This document shows, piece after piece, positions 1-5,981 of a DNA stretch of 5,981 nt; position 1 is the stretch's first letter; each line of letters starts with the position of its first letter. The notes beneath the pieces were generated by a model, which saw only the letters and a list, made by a program, of their open reading frames with translations, searched no databases and had not been told where the DNA came from. The stretch lies in the NCBI GenBank assembly GCA_021204715.1, contig JAJPYW010000010.1, positions 1-5,981 on the forward strand, read 5' to 3'. A program made the position numbers and the translations under genes. Source of the stretch: Prevotellaceae bacterium. Its GTDB lineage: Bacteria > Bacteroidota > Bacteroidia > Bacteroidales > Bacteroidaceae.

Positions 1-150
1 GAAGCCATCCGCGACATCCGCCGCCTGGTAGCCTTGCTGTCGGTAGACATCGCCGAGAAGATTATCCGCAAGAACTTGGACGAAAAGGACGAGCAGATGA
101 AGATGATCGACCGGATGCTTGACGAGGTATTGGAAACCAAAAAGCAATAG
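1..150 (+). CDS. atpF: F1Fo ATP synthase subunit b, C-terminal fragment (5' end outside window)
   Basis: Frame 1 is open from the first base to a TAG at 148-150 and gives the last 49 residues, beginning [20 protein letters not shown] and ending [10 protein letters not shown]. Subunit b is anchored in the membrane by an N-terminal helix, which is not in this window. It sends a long helical stalk to F1, and its C-terminus meets the delta subunit, holding the alpha/beta head still while the rotor turns. The visible part is charged and helical. Its segment around residues 10-27 ([18 protein letters not shown]) matches the conserved b-subunit C-terminal pattern of a small-residue/hydrophobic stretch followed by an AxKII-like motif. 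The identification is supported by atpH beginning three bases later, the usual b-delta order. The fragment is cut by the window edge, not by a mutation. Confidence 0.9.
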   Translation, partial: EAIRDIRRLVALLSVDIAEKIIRKNLDEKDEQMKMIDRMLDEVLETKKQ

Positions 151-153
151 CGT

Positions 154-714
154 ATGGATATAGGAATTGTTTCAATGCGGTATGCCAAGGCGCTCATGGC
201 GTTTGCCACGGGCAAGGGTGCGGAAGAGCGGGTGTATGAGGAGATGCGTACGCTCTTGTGGAGTTTCGAGCGTTATCCCGACCTCAAAGCGGCATTGGAC
301 AATCCTGTCTTGACCGTGCGGGAGAAATACTCGCTCCTGTGCAAGGCCATCTCCGGAAACACGCCCGTCAGCGAGGAGACCGACCGCTTCATCACCTTGG
401 TATTGGGAAACCACCGGGAGGCGTTCTTACCGTACATCTGCATCGGCTTCATGGATTTGTTCCGCAAGTCGCGCCACATCGGTGTAGCCAAGCTGACCAC
501 GGCCGTACCGGTGGCCGACACCGTGAAAGAACGCATCCGCGTGAGTGCGTCCGCCGTGCTGCACGCCCGCATGGAGCTCTATACCGAAGTAGACCCGGCC
601 ATCGAAGGCGGATTCATCTTCGACATCAACGACGTGCGGTTGGACGCCAGTATCGCCACCCAGCTCAGGCGGGTGAAAGAACAGTTTATCGATAAGAACA
701 GAAGAATTGTATAA
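154..714 (+). CDS. atpH: F1Fo ATP synthase subunit delta (OSCP homologue)
   Basis: This 186-residue protein is the delta subunit, which sits on top of the F1 head and links it to the C-terminus of subunit b, forming the stator. The N-terminal part has the family start SMRYAKAL (residues 7-14), followed by the helical N-domain. The C-terminal part carries the best family signature, EVDPAIEGGFIFDINDVRLD (145-164), followed by DASIATQLRRVKEQF. Its length is close to the usual value of about 175-185. The ATG at 154 lies three bases after the atpF stop (TAG-cgt-ATG) with no Shine-Dalgarno, as is common in Bacteroidota. An alternative ATG at 175 (M8, just before RYAKAL) is possible, but the longer start gives tight operon spacing. 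The stop TAA at 712-714 overlaps an ATG at 714-716 that opens a short reading frame described separately. Confidence 0.96.
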   Translation: MDIGIVSMRYAKALMAFATGKGAEERVYEEMRTLLWSFERYPDLKAALDNPVLTVREKYSLLCKAISGNTPVSEETDRFITLVLGNHREAFLPYICIGFMDLFRKSRHIGVAKLTTAVPVADTVKERIRVSASAVLHARMELYTEVDPAIEGGFIFDINDVRLDASIATQLRRVKEQFIDKNRRIV

Positions 715-761
715 TGTGCAATCCAAAGGAGGGACGCCCCGAAGTGATTGCCGAATCGTAA
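714..761 (+). other. Possible 15-codon leader ORF between atpH and atpA
   Basis: The last A of the atpH stop is also the first base of an ATG, giving TAATG. This ATG opens a frame encoding MCNPKEGRPEVIAES and ending in TAA at 759-761, nine bases before the atpA ATG. Stop-start overlaps of this kind often allow a terminating ribosome to restart, so the peptide could be translated and could deliver ribosomes to atpA. A 15-codon ORF in a 56-base gap may equally be chance. The sequence gives no evidence that the peptide has a function of its own, and I know of no named family for it. Confidence 0.2.
725..733 (+). promoter_or_regulatory. Shine-Dalgarno-like AAAGGAGGG, displaced from any obvious start
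   Basis: AAAGGAGGG is a near-ideal complement to the 3' end of 16S rRNA, but it lies 37 bases before the atpA ATG at 771, too far for normal use. The only nearby start downstream of it is a GTG at 744, in the frame of the short ORF and followed by only four more sense codons. The other gene starts in this window have no such motif. It could be a chance purine run, a standby site for ribosomes, or part of a leader structure. The atpA frame cannot be extended back to it because TAA at 759-761 is in frame. Confidence 0.3.
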
Positions 762-770
762 ATATATAGT

Positions 771-2357
771 ATGTTGTCTGGAAATATAAAAGTGAGCGAA
801 GTTTCCGATATCCTGCGCCAGCAGTTGGAGGGTATCGACACCCGCGTGCAAATGGACGAAATAGGCACGGTGCTGCAAGTGAGCGACGGCGTGGTGCGCA
901 TCTACGGTTTGCGCAACGCCGAAGCCAACGAGTTGTTGGAGTTCGACAACGGCATCCGCGCCATTGTGATGAACTTGGAAGAAGACAACGTAGGTGCCGT
1001 GTTGTTGGGTCCTACGGACAAGATCAAGGAGGGTTTTGTCGTGAAGCGCACCAAGCGCATCGCCTCCATCATGGTGGGCGACAGCATGTTGGGACGTGTT
1101 ATCGACCCGTTGGGCACGCCGCTCGACGGGAAGGGACTCATCGGCGGGGAGCTCTGCGAGATGCCCTTGGAGCGCAAGGCGCCGGGCGTCATCTACCGCC
1201 AACCGGTGAGCCAGCCGTTGCAGACGGGATTGAAAGCCGTCGACGCCATGATTCCCATTGGCCGCGGACAACGTGAGTTGATTATCGGCGACCGTCAGAC
1301 GGGCAAGACGGCCGTTGCCATCGACACCATCTTGAACCAACGCTCCAACTACGACGCGGGCGATCCCGTCTATTGCATCTATGTGGCCGTAGGCCAGAAA
1401 GGGTCCACGGTGGCCTCCATCGTGAACACTTTGCGCAAGTACGGCGCAATGGACTACACCATCATCGTGTCGGCCACGGCGGGCGATCCCGCGGCATTGC
1501 AATACTACGCTCCTTTCGCAGGCGCTGCCATAGGCGAGTATTTCCGCGACACCGGCCGTCATGCGTTGGTTATCTACGATGACTTGTCCAAGCAGGCGGT
1601 GGCCTACCGTGAAGTATCGCTTATCTTGCGCCGTCCTTCCGGACGTGAAGCCTATCCGGGCGACATCTTCTACCTGCACTCCCGTCTGTTGGAGCGCGCG
1701 GCCAAGATCATCAGCCAGCAAGAGGTGGCAGCGCAGATGAACGACCTGCCCGACAGCTTGAAAGGCAAGGTCAAGGGAGGCGGCTCGCTCACGGCCCTGC
1801 CCATCATCGAGACGCAAGCAGGCGACGTATCGGCCTACATCCCCACGAATGTCATCTCCATTACCGACGGACAGATATTCCTCGACACGAACCTGTTCAA
1901 CCAAGGCAACCGCCCCGCCATCGACGTGGGCATCTCCGTGAGCCGTGTAGGTGGCAACGCCCAAATCAAGGCCATGAAGAAGGTGGCCGGTACCTTGAAG
2001 ATAGACCAAGCGCAATACCGTGAATTGGAAGCCTTCACCAAGTTCAGCGGCGACTTGGACGCCGTGACCGCGCTTACCATAGACAAGGGACAGAAGAACA
2101 CCCGTCTGTTGGTACAACCCCAATACAGCCCCATGCCGGTGGAAGAGCAGGTGGCCATTCTGTACTGCGGCACGCACGGCTTGCTCAAAGACATTCCGTT
2201 GGAGAAAGTGAAAGAGTTTGAACGCTTCTTCCTCGACACGCTCAAGCGCGACAGGCAAGAAGACGTGCTCAAGCCGCTGAAGGCCGGCGTCATCAACGAC
2301 GATGTATGCCAAAAGATAGAAGAGACGGCAGCGTCGGTAGCCAAGCAGTTCATGTAA
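771..2357 (+). CDS. atpA: F1 ATP synthase subunit alpha
   Basis: This 528-residue protein is the alpha subunit of the F1 head. Three copies alternate with beta, bind nucleotide at non-catalytic sites and complete the catalytic sites at the interface. The N-terminal beta-barrel domain contains [16 protein letters not shown] (32-47). The Walker A motif is GDRQTGKT (173-180) and the Walker B strand is ALVIYDD (265-271). [20 protein letters not shown] (341-360) and the alpha/beta family signature [10 protein letters not shown] (382-391) are intact, and the signature is followed at once by R392, the arginine that reaches into the beta catalytic site. The segment between LLERAA and GSLTALP (312-337) is about 26 residues, longer than in the mitochondrial protein and somewhat longer than in E. 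coli. The length is slightly above the usual 500-515. TAA at 759-761 closes the frame upstream, so ATG 771 is the first possible ATG; the bases just before it are AT-rich with no Shine-Dalgarno at normal distance. Confidence 0.98.
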   Translation: MLSGNIKVSEVSDILRQQLEGIDTRVQMDEIGTVLQVSDGVVRIYGLRNAEANELLEFDNGIRAIVMNLEEDNVGAVLLGPTDKIKEGFVVKRTKRIASIMVGDSMLGRVIDPLGTPLDGKGLIGGELCEMPLERKAPGVIYRQPVSQPLQTGLKAVDAMIPIGRGQRELIIGDRQTGKTAVAIDTILNQRSNYDAGDPVYCIYVAVGQKGSTVASIVNTLRKYGAMDYTIIVSATAGDPAALQYYAPFAGAAIGEYFRDTGRHALVIYDDLSKQAVAYREVSLILRRPSGREAYPGDIFYLHSRLLERAAKIISQQEVAAQMNDLPDSLKGKVKGGGSLTALPIIETQAGDVSAYIPTNVISITDGQIFLDTNLFNQGNRPAIDVGISVSRVGGNAQIKAMKKVAGTLKIDQAQYRELEAFTKFSGDLDAVTALTIDKGQKNTRLLVQPQYSPMPVEEQVAILYCGTHGLLKDIPLEKVKEFERFFLDTLKRDRQEDVLKPLKAGVINDDVCQKIEETAASVAKQFM

Positions 2358-2381
2358 TCCAACCATCCAAACTGAAACGTT

Positions 2382-3275
2382 ATGGCATCACTCAAAGAGG
2401 TAAAACTCCGTATAGCGTCCGTCAAGAGTACCCGGCAAATCACGTCGGCCATGAAGATGGTGGCGTCCGCCAAGCTGCACAAGGCACAAGGGCGTATTGA
2501 AGGCATGCTGCCTTACCAACGGAAGTTGAACGGCATACTGACCGACTTCCTGCAGACGGACGTGGCTTTCAACACCCCCTATACCGAGTTGCGCTCCGTC
2601 CAGAAAGTGGCTATCGTAGTCTGCTCCTCGAACACCTCCCTGTGCGGTGCTTTCAACTCCAATGTGGTGAGGATGTTGGAGAAGGTGTTGGAAAAGTACC
2701 ATTCATTGGGAAAAGAGAACATCTTGATTTATCCCGTAGGAAAGAAAGTGGAGACAGCCGTGAAAAAGTTGGGTTATCATCCCCAAGGCAGCTACCAGAC
2801 CTTGGCCGAGAAGCCCGATTATATACAAGCCTACGAATTGGCCGCCACCTTGATGCAAGGATTCTTGGAAGGGCAATTCGACAAGGTAGAGCTGATATAC
2901 CACCATTTCAAGTCGGCAGGCTCGCAAGTGCTCACCGAGGAAGACTTCCTTCCCATCGACTTGGCGAAGATAGCCGAGGCGTCCAAAGAGAACGCCCCGA
3001 AAGAGGAGCGGCGCGGCTACAACAACAACTACATTGTCGAGCCCAACGCCGCCGAACTGATTGCCGCCTTGCTTCCCAAAGTATTGAAACAGAAAATATA
3101 CACAGTCGTGCTCGACTCCAACGCTTCGGAACATGCCGCCCGCATGCTCGCCATGCAGACGGCCACCGACAACGCCGACGACCTTATTCAAGAACTGACC
3201 AAGCAGTATAACAAGTCACGTCAGCAAGCCATCACCAACGAATTGCTCGACATCGTTGGCGGCAGCATGAAATAA
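2382..3275 (+). CDS. atpG: F1 ATP synthase subunit gamma
   Basis: This 297-residue protein is the central shaft. Its two terminal helices form a coiled coil that turns inside the alpha/beta ring and couples proton flow through Fo to ATP synthesis. The N-terminus MASLKEVKLRIASVKSTRQI and then TSAMKMVASAKL (21-32) are strongly conserved in the family. The middle Rossmann-like domain includes SLCGAFNSN (86-94). The C-terminal helix ends in ITNELLDIVGGSMK (284-297), which fits the gamma signature except for a Ser where Ala is usual. The protein stops right after this motif. The gap after atpA is 24 bases without a Shine-Dalgarno. No beta or epsilon gene follows, so gamma is the last ATP synthase gene of this operon. 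The length is normal for the family (about 285-300). Confidence 0.97.
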   Translation: MASLKEVKLRIASVKSTRQITSAMKMVASAKLHKAQGRIEGMLPYQRKLNGILTDFLQTDVAFNTPYTELRSVQKVAIVVCSSNTSLCGAFNSNVVRMLEKVLEKYHSLGKENILIYPVGKKVETAVKKLGYHPQGSYQTLAEKPDYIQAYELAATLMQGFLEGQFDKVELIYHHFKSAGSQVLTEEDFLPIDLAKIAEASKENAPKEERRGYNNNYIVEPNAAELIAALLPKVLKQKIYTVVLDSNASEHAARMLAMQTATDNADDLIQELTKQYNKSRQQAITNELLDIVGGSMK

Positions 3276-3278
3276 CGT

Positions 3279-5447
3279 ATGGAGCAAAACAAAGAGCTCA
3301 CGCTTGCGCGGCAACTCATTGAACAAACCGGTACCCATCTTTTCTTGACAGGAAAGGCGGGTACCGGTAAAACTACGTTCCTCAAAAGGCTCAAGGCCGA
3401 CAGCCCCAAGCGGATGATTGTCTTGGCTCCCACCGGCATCGCCGCCATCAATGCCGGCGGTGTCACCATCCACTCCTTCTTCCAGTTGCCCTTCGCCCCG
3501 TACATACCCAACAGTTCGTTCAACGCGGCCGAAGGAAAAGGCAAGTTCCGTTTCAGCAAAGAGAAAATCAACATCATACGCAGCGTCGACCTGCTTGTCA
3601 TCGATGAAATCAGCATGGTGCGCGCCGACCTGCTCGATGCCGTTGACGCCGTGCTCAGGCGCTACCGCAACCGCTACAAGCCCTTCGGCGGCGTGCAACT
3701 GCTGCTCATAGGCGACCTGCAGCAACTCGCCCCCGTGGTGAAAGAAGAAGAGTGGCAGCTGCTTGGCAAGTACTACGACACCCCCTATTTCTTCTCAAGC
3801 TCGGCCTTGAAGCAGACCGAATACTGCACCATCGAGTTGAAGAAAGTCTACCGGCAACAGAACGGCCCCTTCTTGGACTTGCTCAACAGCATCCGCGAGA
3901 ACCGCTGCGACAACCGCGTGCTGGCAGCCTTGAACAGCCGCTACATCCCCGGCTTCAAGCCACGCCGGGAAGAGGGTTACATACACCTTGTCACCCACAA
4001 CTACCAAGCCCGCCACATCAACGAACAAGAACTCTCCCTGTTGCCGGGACGCACTTATACCTTCCGCGCCGCTGTCGAAGGCAACTTCCCCACCCTCGCC
4101 TTCCCCACCGACGAAGTGTTGGAACTTAAACAAGGAGCGCAAGTCATGTTCGTGAAGAACGACACCTCGGGCGAGCACCGCTACTACAACGGCATGATAG
4201 GACAGGTTACCGCATTAAACAAAGAGCAAATAGAGGTATGCCCGCAAGGGGGCAAGCCCTTCACCCTGCAAGAAGAGCAGTGGAGCAACGCCAAGTATGT
4301 GTTGAACGAAGCCACACAAGAAATCACCGAAGAAGTAGAAGGCACATTCCGCCAATACCCCGTCAAGTTGGCATGGGCCATCACCATACACAAAAGCCAA
4401 GGGCTCACCTTCGAGCACGCCATCATCAACGCCGGCACCGCTTTCGCCCACGGGCAGGCTTACGTGGCATTGAGCCGTTGCAAGACGTTGGAAGGATTGG
4501 TGCTCAGCGCCCCGCTCACCCAGAGGGCCGTCATCGCCGACCGCTCGGTAGACGCTTTCATCCTCGAAGCCCGGCAAAGGGAGCCCGACAGCGCGCGGCT
4601 CTCCACCCTGCAGCGGGCCTACTTCTTGGAATTACTCTCCGGACTGTTCGACTTCCTGCCGTTGGAGCAAGCGTTGCGCCGCTATGTGCGTGTCATCGAC
4701 GAGCACCTTTACCGGCGCTATCCCAAACAATTGGCCGCCTGCAAAGAGGAGACGGCACGGTTCACCGAGAAAGTCATCGAAGTGGCCGGGCGGTTTGGCG
4801 CGCAATACACCCGCATGGTCAATGCCGCCGCCAATTACCACACCGACACTGCCTTGCAAGCCCGCATCCATTCGGCCGCCACCTACTTCTTGGAGCAACT
4901 CAACCCGTTGGAGCAATTCACGACAAGCGACGTCGACACCGACAACAAAGAGATAAAGAAGCGTCTGCATGAAGCCGTGGAAGAGTTGGAGCGCCGTTTC
5001 GAGTTGAAACACGCGTTGCTGAGTTACGTCCGCGACAACGGTTTCCATGTAACGCAATTCCTCAAACAGAAAGCCATCCTCTCCATCGACAACCCGTCGG
5101 CGAACAAAGAGAAGAAAGGAAAAGCGGCCGCAAGAAAAGCGAAGCGGCCCGAAGAGCATACACCCGGCGGCAAGGAGAAACACACAGCCCCTACTATCAA
5201 CGTTCCCGCCGACATTCTGCATCCCGAACTCTACCGCCGCTTGACAGCATGGCGCAACGCCGAAGCTGTCAAGCAAAATGTACCCGTCTACACAATTATC
5301 CAGCAAAAAGCGATGATGGGCATCAGCAACCTCCTGCCCACGACACTGTCGGCCCTCGCCCTTATCCCCTACTTCGGACAGAAAGGCATGGAGAAATATG
5401 GAGAGACCATTATAGGAATGGTGAAGGAGTACCGCAAAGAGAAATAA
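3279..5447 (+). CDS. PIF1/RecD-like SF1 DNA helicase with C-terminal HRDC domain
   Basis: This 722-residue protein is predicted to be an ATP-driven DNA helicase of superfamily 1B. The motifs seen in order are Walker A GKAGTGKTT (25-33), motif Ia APTGIAAINAGGVTIHSFF (50-68), motif II VIDEIS (107-112), motif III LLLIGDLQQLAPV (141-153), a VYRQ motif (190-193), motif V AITIHKSQGLTF (367-378) and motif VI AYVALSRCK (394-402). All key residues are present, so it should be active. Residues 440-605 are predominantly helical and not assigned to a family. Residues 606-640 are a Lys/Ala/Pro-rich, probably disordered linker. Residues 648-718 (ELYRRLTAWRNAEA to YGETIIGMVKEY) look like an HRDC domain, a nucleic-acid-binding module known from RecQ and RNase D. 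The ATG lies three bases after the atpG stop, suggesting co-transcription with the ATP synthase genes. The role is probably replication or repair, for example handling of G-quadruplexes or stalled forks as in the PIF1 family, but the substrate cannot be read from sequence. Confidence 0.93.
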   Translation: MEQNKELTLARQLIEQTGTHLFLTGKAGTGKTTFLKRLKADSPKRMIVLAPTGIAAINAGGVTIHSFFQLPFAPYIPNSSFNAAEGKGKFRFSKEKINIIRSVDLLVIDEISMVRADLLDAVDAVLRRYRNRYKPFGGVQLLLIGDLQQLAPVVKEEEWQLLGKYYDTPYFFSSSALKQTEYCTIELKKVYRQQNGPFLDLLNSIRENRCDNRVLAALNSRYIPGFKPRREEGYIHLVTHNYQARHINEQELSLLPGRTYTFRAAVEGNFPTLAFPTDEVLELKQGAQVMFVKNDTSGEHRYYNGMIGQVTALNKEQIEVCPQGGKPFTLQEEQWSNAKYVLNEATQEITEEVEGTFRQYPVKLAWAITIHKSQGLTFEHAIINAGTAFAHGQAYVALSRCKTLEGLVLSAPLTQRAVIADRSVDAFILEARQREPDSARLSTLQRAYFLELLSGLFDFLPLEQALRRYVRVIDEHLYRRYPKQLAACKEETARFTEKVIEVAGRFGAQYTRMVNAAANYHTDTALQARIHSAATYFLEQLNPLEQFTTSDVDTDNKEIKKRLHEAVEELERRFELKHALLSYVRDNGFHVTQFLKQKAILSIDNPSANKEKKGKAAARKAKRPEEHTPGGKEKHTAPTINVPADILHPELYRRLTAWRNAEAVKQNVPVYTIIQQKAMMGISNLLPTTLSALALIPYFGQKGMEKYGETIIGMVKEYRKEK

Positions 5448-5484
5448 CGCCGCTTAGAAGGAAGCCTTTCCATGCCATCTACAA

Positions 5485-5515
5485 ACTCGAGTTTATAGCA
5501 CCTGCAAATTCGAGT
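5485..5515 (+). terminator. Hairpin 37 bases after the helicase stop, possible transcript end
   Basis: ACTCGAGTTT (5485-5494) pairs with AAATTCGAGT (5506-5515) over ten base pairs, one of them a G-U wobble, around an 11-base loop. The left arm is also part of a perfect 12-base palindrome, AAACTCGAGTTT, at 5483-5494. The position suggests an end or stabilising structure for the atp-helicase mRNA. It lacks the run of T expected right after an intrinsic terminator (it is followed by CTTCAAAAACC), and the stem is AT-rich, so it may only protect the 3' end or be meaningless. Confidence 0.35.
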
Positions 5516-5548
5516 CTTCAAAAACCATCAACATATTCCTTGTATCGT

Positions 5549-5671
5549 ATCGAAGCACTTCCACTCATCGAATCGAACCGCTTCCATAACATCTATCGAA
5601 CCGCTTCCATAACATCTATCGAACCGCTTCCATAACATCTATCGAACCGCTTCCATAACATCTATCGAAGC
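5549..5671. repeat. 23-bp tandem repeat array, four perfect copies plus decayed flanking copies
   Basis: The unit begins ATCGAACCGCTTCC and ends ATAACATCT. Identical copies lie at 5572-5594, 5595-5617, 5618-5640 and 5641-5663. A decayed copy at exactly the same 23-base register precedes them (5549-5571), matching at 13 of its first 15 bases, and a partial fifth copy begins at 5664 (ATCGAAGCG). A still weaker copy may start near 5527. Since 23 is not a multiple of three, the array would shift frame in every copy, so it is not a protein repeat. Perfect centre and worn edges are typical of a slippage-driven minisatellite. A protein-binding array is an alternative, as ATCGAA recurs seven times between 5549 and 5669. 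Confidence 0.93.
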
Positions 5672-5680
5672 GATTCGATA
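5663..5680. repeat. Perfect inverted repeat with GCGA loop at the right edge of the tandem array
   Basis: TATCGAA (5663-5669) and TTCGATA (5674-5680) are perfect reverse complements separated by GCGA. As + strand RNA this would be a seven-pair stem closed by a GNRA-type tetraloop. The left arm is the start of the partial fifth repeat unit, so the hairpin is built from the repeat and the sequence just outside it. No T-run follows (AAACTGAATAAAAAC), so a terminator function on the + strand is unlikely. Confidence 0.6.
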
Positions 5681-5850
5681 AAACTGAATAAAAACAAGTC
5701 TGTTCATGCCTGTTTCCCGCTGATATGTCCTCTGCTTAGAAAAGTATAGGGCTCGTGAATCCGTTCCGGCCTGCCTCATAATGCCTGCGGCCTGACAAGC
5801 CAATGACAGCGCATATAGTTGTAAAAATAAAGTGATTGCGCACGCCGAAT

Positions 5851-5867
5851 GGGTACTTTAAGTGCCC
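5851..5867. repeat. Small inverted repeat, weak terminator candidate
   Basis: GGGTACTTTAAGTGCCC folds into a stem of six pairs (one G-T wobble) with a TTTAA loop, or eight pairs with a minimal loop. On the + strand it is followed by CGTTGTGTGTTCTGTC, which is T-rich but not a true T-run. It could end a transcript reading out of the helicase operon, but the distance of about 400 bases and the short stem make this weak. Confidence 0.3.
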
Positions 5868-5893
5868 CGTTGTGTGTTCTGTCAAGATAAAAG

Positions 5894-5924
5894 TTTGTAC
5901 CGGATAGGTGGCTTATTACGTGTA
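5894..5924 (+). promoter_or_regulatory. Weak Bacteroides-type promoter candidate
   Basis: TTTG at 5894-5897 matches the -33 element of the Bacteroides housekeeping promoter. TACGTGTA at 5917-5924 follows after 19 bases, the usual spacing, but fits the -7 consensus TAnnTTTG only in part (TA and two of the last four bases). It would point toward a gene beyond the right edge of the window. A short hairpin, TCTCTT/AAGAGA at 5927-5941, would lie at the start of the transcript. The match is weak enough to be chance. Confidence 0.2.
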
Positions 5925-5981
5925 TTTCTCTTTGCAAGAGATGTATCGAGGCAAAAAATAACAGCTAACTTGTTGTAAGAT

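Larger units (their letters stand above)
5448..5981. other. Intergenic region without a supported gene
   Basis: This 534-base stretch is visibly more AT-rich than the genes before it. No reading frame here has a recognisable protein. The one longer open frame that enters it (to 5635) begins out of frame inside the helicase gene and runs into the tandem repeats. I found no tRNA or rRNA sequence. The region holds the hairpins, the 23-bp tandem array and the promoter candidate listed separately. From 5681 to 5850 I see nothing convincing beyond a CGGCCTG direct repeat at 5767-5773 and 5788-5794. Confidence 0.7.

Noticed and set aside
175..714. Alternative atpH start at the second ATG (M8)
   Set aside because: It is possible, but the ATG at 154 gives the three-base spacing seen also at the atpG-helicase junction and a normal family length.
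579..2366. 595-codon open frame on the minus strand
   Set aside because: It lies opposite atpA and the end of atpH, whose families are certain. GC-rich codon use leaves the antisense frame open, and its translation shows no recognisable domain.
4238..4972. 244-codon + strand frame inside the helicase gene
   Set aside because: It is an out-of-frame shadow, very rich in Arg, His and Pro, as expected from reading a GC-rich gene in the wrong frame.
4632..5306. 224-codon minus-strand frame opposite the helicase gene
   Set aside because: It is antisense to an intact gene with all its helicase motifs before and an HRDC domain after, and has no recognisable domain.
3279..5447. Helicase as part of a phage-defence or mobile system
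   Set aside because: There is no nuclease, integrase, transposase or other defence gene beside it, its base composition resembles the atp genes, and it sits tightly in the operon.
5249..5635. 128-codon frame from the helicase 3' end into the tandem repeats
   Set aside because: It begins out of frame within the HRDC coding part, and its C-terminal end is only the tandem repeats read in shifting phase.
5549..5680. CRISPR array
   Set aside because: The 23-base units are directly adjacent with no unique spacers, and no cas gene is present.
5549..5680. Plasmid-type iteron origin
   Set aside because: The unit length is in the iteron range, but there is no replication initiator gene and the setting is a core chromosomal operon.

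Overview
The window is a stretch of bacterial chromosome, most likely from the Bacteroidota (order Bacteroidales). This is inferred from the protein sequences, the near absence of Shine-Dalgarno sequences before the genes, and the gene order. It is GC-rich in the coding part and clearly more AT-rich after position 5447. No taxonomic search was possible, so the genus is open.

Positions 1-3275 are the 3' end of an F1Fo ATP synthase operon on the + strand: the last 49 codons of atpF (subunit b), then complete atpH (delta), atpA (alpha) and atpG (gamma). Together these encode the peripheral stalk (b, delta), the non-catalytic nucleotide-binding subunit of the F1 head (alpha) and the rotating central shaft (gamma). 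The genes for beta (atpD) and epsilon (atpC) do not follow gamma as in the textbook order. In Bacteroidales they normally lie at the front of the operon, before atpB, which would be outside this window.

Positions 3279-5447 encode a 722-residue PIF1/RecD-like superfamily 1 DNA helicase with a C-terminal HRDC domain. It starts three bases after the atpG stop and is probably co-transcribed with the ATP synthase genes, although no functional link is evident.

Positions 5448-5981 contain no gene I can support. They hold a hairpin shortly after the helicase stop, a 23-bp tandem repeat (four perfect copies with decayed copies to the left and a hairpin at the right edge), two further small inverted repeats, and a weak Bacteroides-type promoter candidate near the end that might serve a gene beyond the window.

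The window is mostly ordinary core genome. I see no convincing undescribed system. The points most worth a second look are the tandem repeat array, a possible 15-codon ORF coupled to atpH in the atpH-atpA gap, and the helicase fused tightly to the end of the ATP synthase operon.
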